From: Oscillospiraceae bacterium
GTDB lineage: Bacteria; Bacillota; Clostridia; Oscillospirales; Oscillospiraceae
Assembly (NCBI GenBank): GCA_020025615.1
Contig: JAHHRT010000071.1
Span: 1 to 7,884 of the forward strand
Length of the DNA stretch: 7,884 nt
Direction of reading: 5' to 3'
The translations under genes and the position numbers were made by a program. This document shows, one piece after another, positions 6,380 to 7,884 of this stretch. The notes below the pieces were generated by a model. That model saw nothing but the letters and a program-made list of their open reading frames with translations. It was not told where the DNA came from and did no database searches. Position 1 is the first letter of the stretch, and each line of letters opens with the position of its first letter.

Positions 6380-6676
6380 ATGGCTAAGATCACCGGTAAG
6401 TATGAGGTGCTCTACATCATCGATCCTGCAAAGGGCGAGGAGGGCATCGCAGCACTTGTGGAAAAGTTCAAGGCAATGGTGGAGGCGGAGGGTACTCTGT
6501 CCAACATCGACGAGTGGGGCAAGCGTCGTCTTGCATACCCCATCGACGATCTGAACGAAGGCTACTACGTTCTCATGAACATGGAAACCAAGCCCGAGTT
6601 CCCTGCTGAGCTGGAGCGTGTGATGAAGATCACTGAAGGCGTTATGCGCTGCCTGATCACTGCAGTGGAGGAGTAA
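6380..6676 (+). CDS. rpsF: Small ribosomal subunit protein S6
   Basis: S6 binds 16S rRNA in the central domain of the 30S subunit as a partner of S18. The 98-residue protein fits the family length. It has the first strand YEVLYIIDP (8-16), a helix over about 20-36, the signature WGKRRLAYPI (46-55) followed by GYYVLMNM (61-68), and the last helix-strand with RVMKITEGVMRCLI. The ATG at 6380 is chosen over an in-frame upstream ATG at 6329 because AAAGGAGGT lies 9 nt before it, because it gives the canonical N-terminus, and because the extra 17 residues would come from the structured leader. A purine-rich GGAGGAG at its 3' end is the ribosome binding site of ssb, so the two are probably coupled. 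Confidence 0.97.
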   Translation: MAKITGKYEVLYIIDPAKGEEGIAALVEKFKAMVEAEGTLSNIDEWGKRRLAYPIDDLNEGYYVLMNMETKPEFPAELERVMKITEGVMRCLITAVEE

Positions 6677-6679
6677 TTT

Positions 6680-7180
6680 ATGCTCAACCATATCACCATC
6701 ATGGGTCGTCTGACCCGTGATCCCGAGCTGCGCCGTACCGGCAGCGGCATTGCGGTTACCAGCTTTACTGTGGCTGTTGACCGTGACTTCGCCCCTAAGG
6801 ATGGCGGCGAACGGGAAACTGACTTCATTGACTGTGTTGCCTGGCGGCAGACTGGAGAATTCGTCTCCAAGTACTTCCAGAAGGGCCGCATGGCAGTGGT
6901 GTCCGGTCGGCTGCAGATTCGCAGCTGGACCGATAAGGACGGCAATAAGCGTCGCACTGCTGAGGTCGTGGCAGACAATGTCTACTTCGGCGACAGCAAG
7001 CGGGACAGCGAGGGTTCTTCCTACGGAAACAACAATTCCTACGGCGGTAACTCTTACGGCGGCGGCAATAACTACTCCGCTCCCGCATCCAACAACTACG
7101 GTGGCTACTCTGCCCCCGCAAGTGCGCCCGCATCCGATTTTGCGATGCTGGACGACGATGATGCACAGCTGCCCTTCTAA
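6680..7180 (+). CDS. ssb: Single-stranded DNA-binding protein
   Basis: SSB coats single-stranded DNA during replication, repair and recombination and recruits partner enzymes through its C-terminal tip. Of 166 residues, 1-104 form the OB fold: ITIMGRLTRDPELRRTGSG (5-23), FTVAVDR (29-35), DFIDCVAWRQTGE (48-60), YFQKGRMAVVSGRLQIRSW (65-83) and TAEVVADNVYFG (93-104). Residues about 110-152 are a disordered linker rich in Gly, Asn, Ser, Tyr and Ala-Pro, with NSYGG-like repeats at 113-133 and YSAPAS-like repeats at 132-152. The tip DDDDAQLPF (158-166) is the canonical acidic interaction peptide ending in Pro-Phe. The ATG follows the rpsF stop by 3 nt, with GGAGGAG at 6667-6673. Placement between the S6 and S18 genes marks this as the housekeeping chromosomal SSB, not a plasmid or phage paralogue. 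Confidence 0.97.
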   Translation: MLNHITIMGRLTRDPELRRTGSGIAVTSFTVAVDRDFAPKDGGERETDFIDCVAWRQTGEFVSKYFQKGRMAVVSGRLQIRSWTDKDGNKRRTAEVVADNVYFGDSKRDSEGSSYGNNNSYGGNSYGGGNNYSAPASNNYGGYSAPASAPASDFAMLDDDDAQLPF

Positions 7181-7221
7181 TTCTTGAATTTTCTACAGAC
7201 TTACGAAGGAGGTAAAATCCC

Positions 7222-7458
7222 ATGGCTAACGAACAGCGTATGCGTCCCCGCAGACGTAAGAAGGTTTGCGCATTCTGCGTGGATAAGGTGACCAGCATCG
7301 ATTACAAGGACACCGCTAAGCTCCGCCGTTACCTGTCCGAGCGCGGCAAGATCCTGCCCCGCCGTACCACCGGTACCTGCGCTGCACATCAGCGTGACCT
7401 GACCGTCGCTATCAAGCGTGCTCGTCAGATCGCCCTGCTGCCCTACGTCGCTGACTGA
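7222..7458 (+). CDS. rpsR: Small ribosomal subunit protein S18
   Basis: S18 forms a heterodimer with S6 on the 30S platform. The 78-residue protein has the basic N-terminus RPRRRKKVC, the core IDYKDTAKLRRYLSERGKI (26-44), the RRTTG-C-AAHQR block (47-58) and the final helix AIKRARQIALLPY. C16, C19, C53 and H56 make a plausible zinc site, so this is the Cys-containing (C+) form of S18; organisms limited for zinc often keep a second, cysteine-free copy elsewhere. The start is set by AAGGAGGT at 7206-7213, 8 nt before the ATG. The gene lies 41 nt after ssb and is closed by the terminator at 7472-7508. Arginine codons are nearly all CGT or CGC, with a single AGA, as in other highly expressed genes. 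Confidence 0.97.
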   Translation: MANEQRMRPRRRKKVCAFCVDKVTSIDYKDTAKLRRYLSERGKILPRRTTGTCAAHQRDLTVAIKRARQIALLPYVAD

Positions 7459-7471
7459 TTGACGAACCTAC

Positions 7472-7508
7472 AAGCACCCCAGAACGAACGTTCCGGGGTG
7501 CTTTTTTT
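7472..7508 (+). terminator. Intrinsic terminator after rpsR
   Basis: Arms 7472-7485 and 7490-7503 pair as AAGCACCCC-A-GAAC with GTTC-C-GGGGTGCTT, with one A-C mismatch at 7481/7494, around the loop GAAC. A T-run at 7502-7508 follows. It lies 13 nt after the rpsR stop. Confidence 0.93.
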
Positions 7509-7552
7509 GTCCGCGTAATCCTGAGGGGGCTGTCATTTTCCGGTTTTAAATC

Positions 7553-7589
7553 AATGCTGGGGTCAGGCGCAGTGCCTGACCCCAGCATT
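7553..7589. repeat. Perfect 16-bp-arm inverted repeat
   Basis: AATGCTGGGGTCAGGC (7553-7568) and GCCTGACCCCAGCATT (7574-7589) are exact reverse complements around the loop GCAGT. No T-run of terminator quality follows on either strand. An arm this long and without a mismatch suggests recent origin or selection for structure, for example a REP- or MITE-type repeat. Confidence 0.9.
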
Positions 7590-7625
7590 TCAGCGTGTCG
7601 AAAAAGCCTTTTCTCCCCGCTGATG

Positions 7626-7661
7626 CGACTTTTCAGAACTCACAAAAGTTCTGAAAAGTCG
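7626..7661. repeat. Perfect 15-bp-arm inverted repeat
   Basis: CGACTTTTCAGAACT (7626-7640) and AGTTCTGAAAAGTCG (7647-7661) are exact reverse complements around the 6-nt spacer CACAAA. No T-run follows on either strand. Confidence 0.9.
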
Positions 7662-7674
7662 GTTGATTGAACGC

Positions 7675-7701
7675 GAAAGACACCCCTGATGGGTTTCTTT
7701 C
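7675..7701. repeat. Near-perfect 11-bp-arm inverted repeat
   Basis: GAAAGACACCC (7675-7685) pairs with GGGTTTCTTTC (7691-7701) with a single mismatch around the loop CTGAT. It lies 13 nt after the preceding inverted repeat. Confidence 0.7.
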
Positions 7702-7771
7702 ACACTATCTTCCTTTCCGTCCACGGGGATGTAACCATTTTTTGACAGTCTCAATGCTGAACCTGATTTTA

Positions 7772-7802
7772 CCACCGCTCTATGCTGCGGTGGAATTTTT
7801 TT
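7772..7802 (+). terminator. Possible intrinsic terminator, plus strand
   Basis: A 7-bp GC-rich stem, CCACCGC (7772-7778) with GCGGTGG (7787-7793), has an 8-nt loop and is followed by AA and seven T residues (7796-7802). No gene on the plus strand ends just before it, so it may back up the rpsR terminator, end a small transcript, or simply be part of the repeat-rich element. Confidence 0.5.
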
Positions 7803-7884
7803 GCATAGGATTTCTTGAGCTTCTGAGGAGTGATGGTGCTCGCTGAGCAAGCAGGCTGCAAACCAAGCTTTTTCAGACGCAGAT

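Larger units (their letters stand above)
7591..7880. mobile_element. Candidate MITE-like non-autonomous element
   Basis: The sequence starting at 7591 (CAGCGTGTCGAAAAAGCC) and the reverse complement of 7863-7880 (GCGTCTGAAAAAGCTTGG) share GCGT followed by GAAAAAGC, with a one-base gap and a few mismatches. These would be imperfect terminal inverted repeats bounding about 290 nt with no transposase. Internal hairpins and no coding potential fit a MITE, but no target-site duplication is certain and the right end is near the window edge. Confidence 0.3.
7459..7884. other. Gene-free hairpin-rich region downstream of rpsR
   Basis: No convincing gene is present. An 86-codon minus-strand frame (7590-7850) crosses two hairpins, lacks a good ribosome binding site and matches no family I know. 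Besides the rpsR terminator, four separate inverted repeats occur within about 250 nt, described as separate entries. The window ends inside this region, so its right limit is unknown. Confidence 0.6.

Noticed and set aside
7590..7850. 86-codon minus-strand frame in the downstream region
   Set aside because: It crosses two or more strong hairpins, lacks a Shine-Dalgarno sequence and has no recognisable domain. It is more likely a chance frame in a repeat element.

Overview
The window is a compact, all-plus-strand stretch of chromosome from a moderately GC-rich bacterium, most likely a member of the Bacillota, class Clostridia, of the Oscillospiraceae/Ruminococcaceae gut type. The clues are strong AGGAGG ribosome binding sites, a TTG start, the rpsF-ssb-rpsR gene order, an S18 protein with a Cys/His metal site, and a metallophosphoesterase and a BMP-domain protein of kinds I associate with Clostridia. 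The taxonomic call is an inference from sequence character only.

Layout. Positions 1-504 hold no convincing gene. They contain a perfect 9-bp-arm palindrome (40-59), a diverged two-copy repeat about 138 nt apart (193-280 and 332-417) and a plausible promoter (440-467). A six-gene run follows, with gaps of 14 nt or less or with overlaps: a 659-residue cytoplasmic BMP-domain protein with a ParB-like N-terminal motif (505-2484), a calcineurin-like metallophosphoesterase starting at TTG inside the previous gene (2459-3124), a DUF2461 protein (3134-3787), then dapA, dapB and dapF (3802-6198). A strong intrinsic terminator closes the run (6205-6237).

A second unit begins at a near-consensus sigma-A-type promoter (6273-6301). 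It has a structured leader of about 72 nt that may be a ribosomal-protein autoregulatory site, followed by rpsF, ssb and rpsR (6380-7458), and ends at an intrinsic terminator (7472-7508). Codon choice shifts to CGT/CGC for arginine here, as expected for highly expressed genes. From 7510 to the end there is no convincing gene but a dense set of perfect or near-perfect hairpins. Imperfect inverted ends near 7591 and 7880 make a non-autonomous, MITE-like element possible.

How the genes work together. DapA, DapB and DapF are three steps of the diaminopimelate route to lysine and peptidoglycan precursors. DapA makes the dihydrodipicolinate precursor, DapB reduces it, and DapF epimerises LL-DAP to meso-DAP. 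The aminotransferase step and the lysine decarboxylase are not in this window. The three upstream genes are probably cotranscribed with the dap genes, but a shared function is not shown. S6 and S18 bind each other on the small ribosomal subunit, and SSB coats single-stranded DNA; their joint operon is the classical one. Nothing resembling a complete new defence or mobile system is visible. The most unusual items are the BMP fusion protein, the repeat-rich flanks and the structured rpsF leader.
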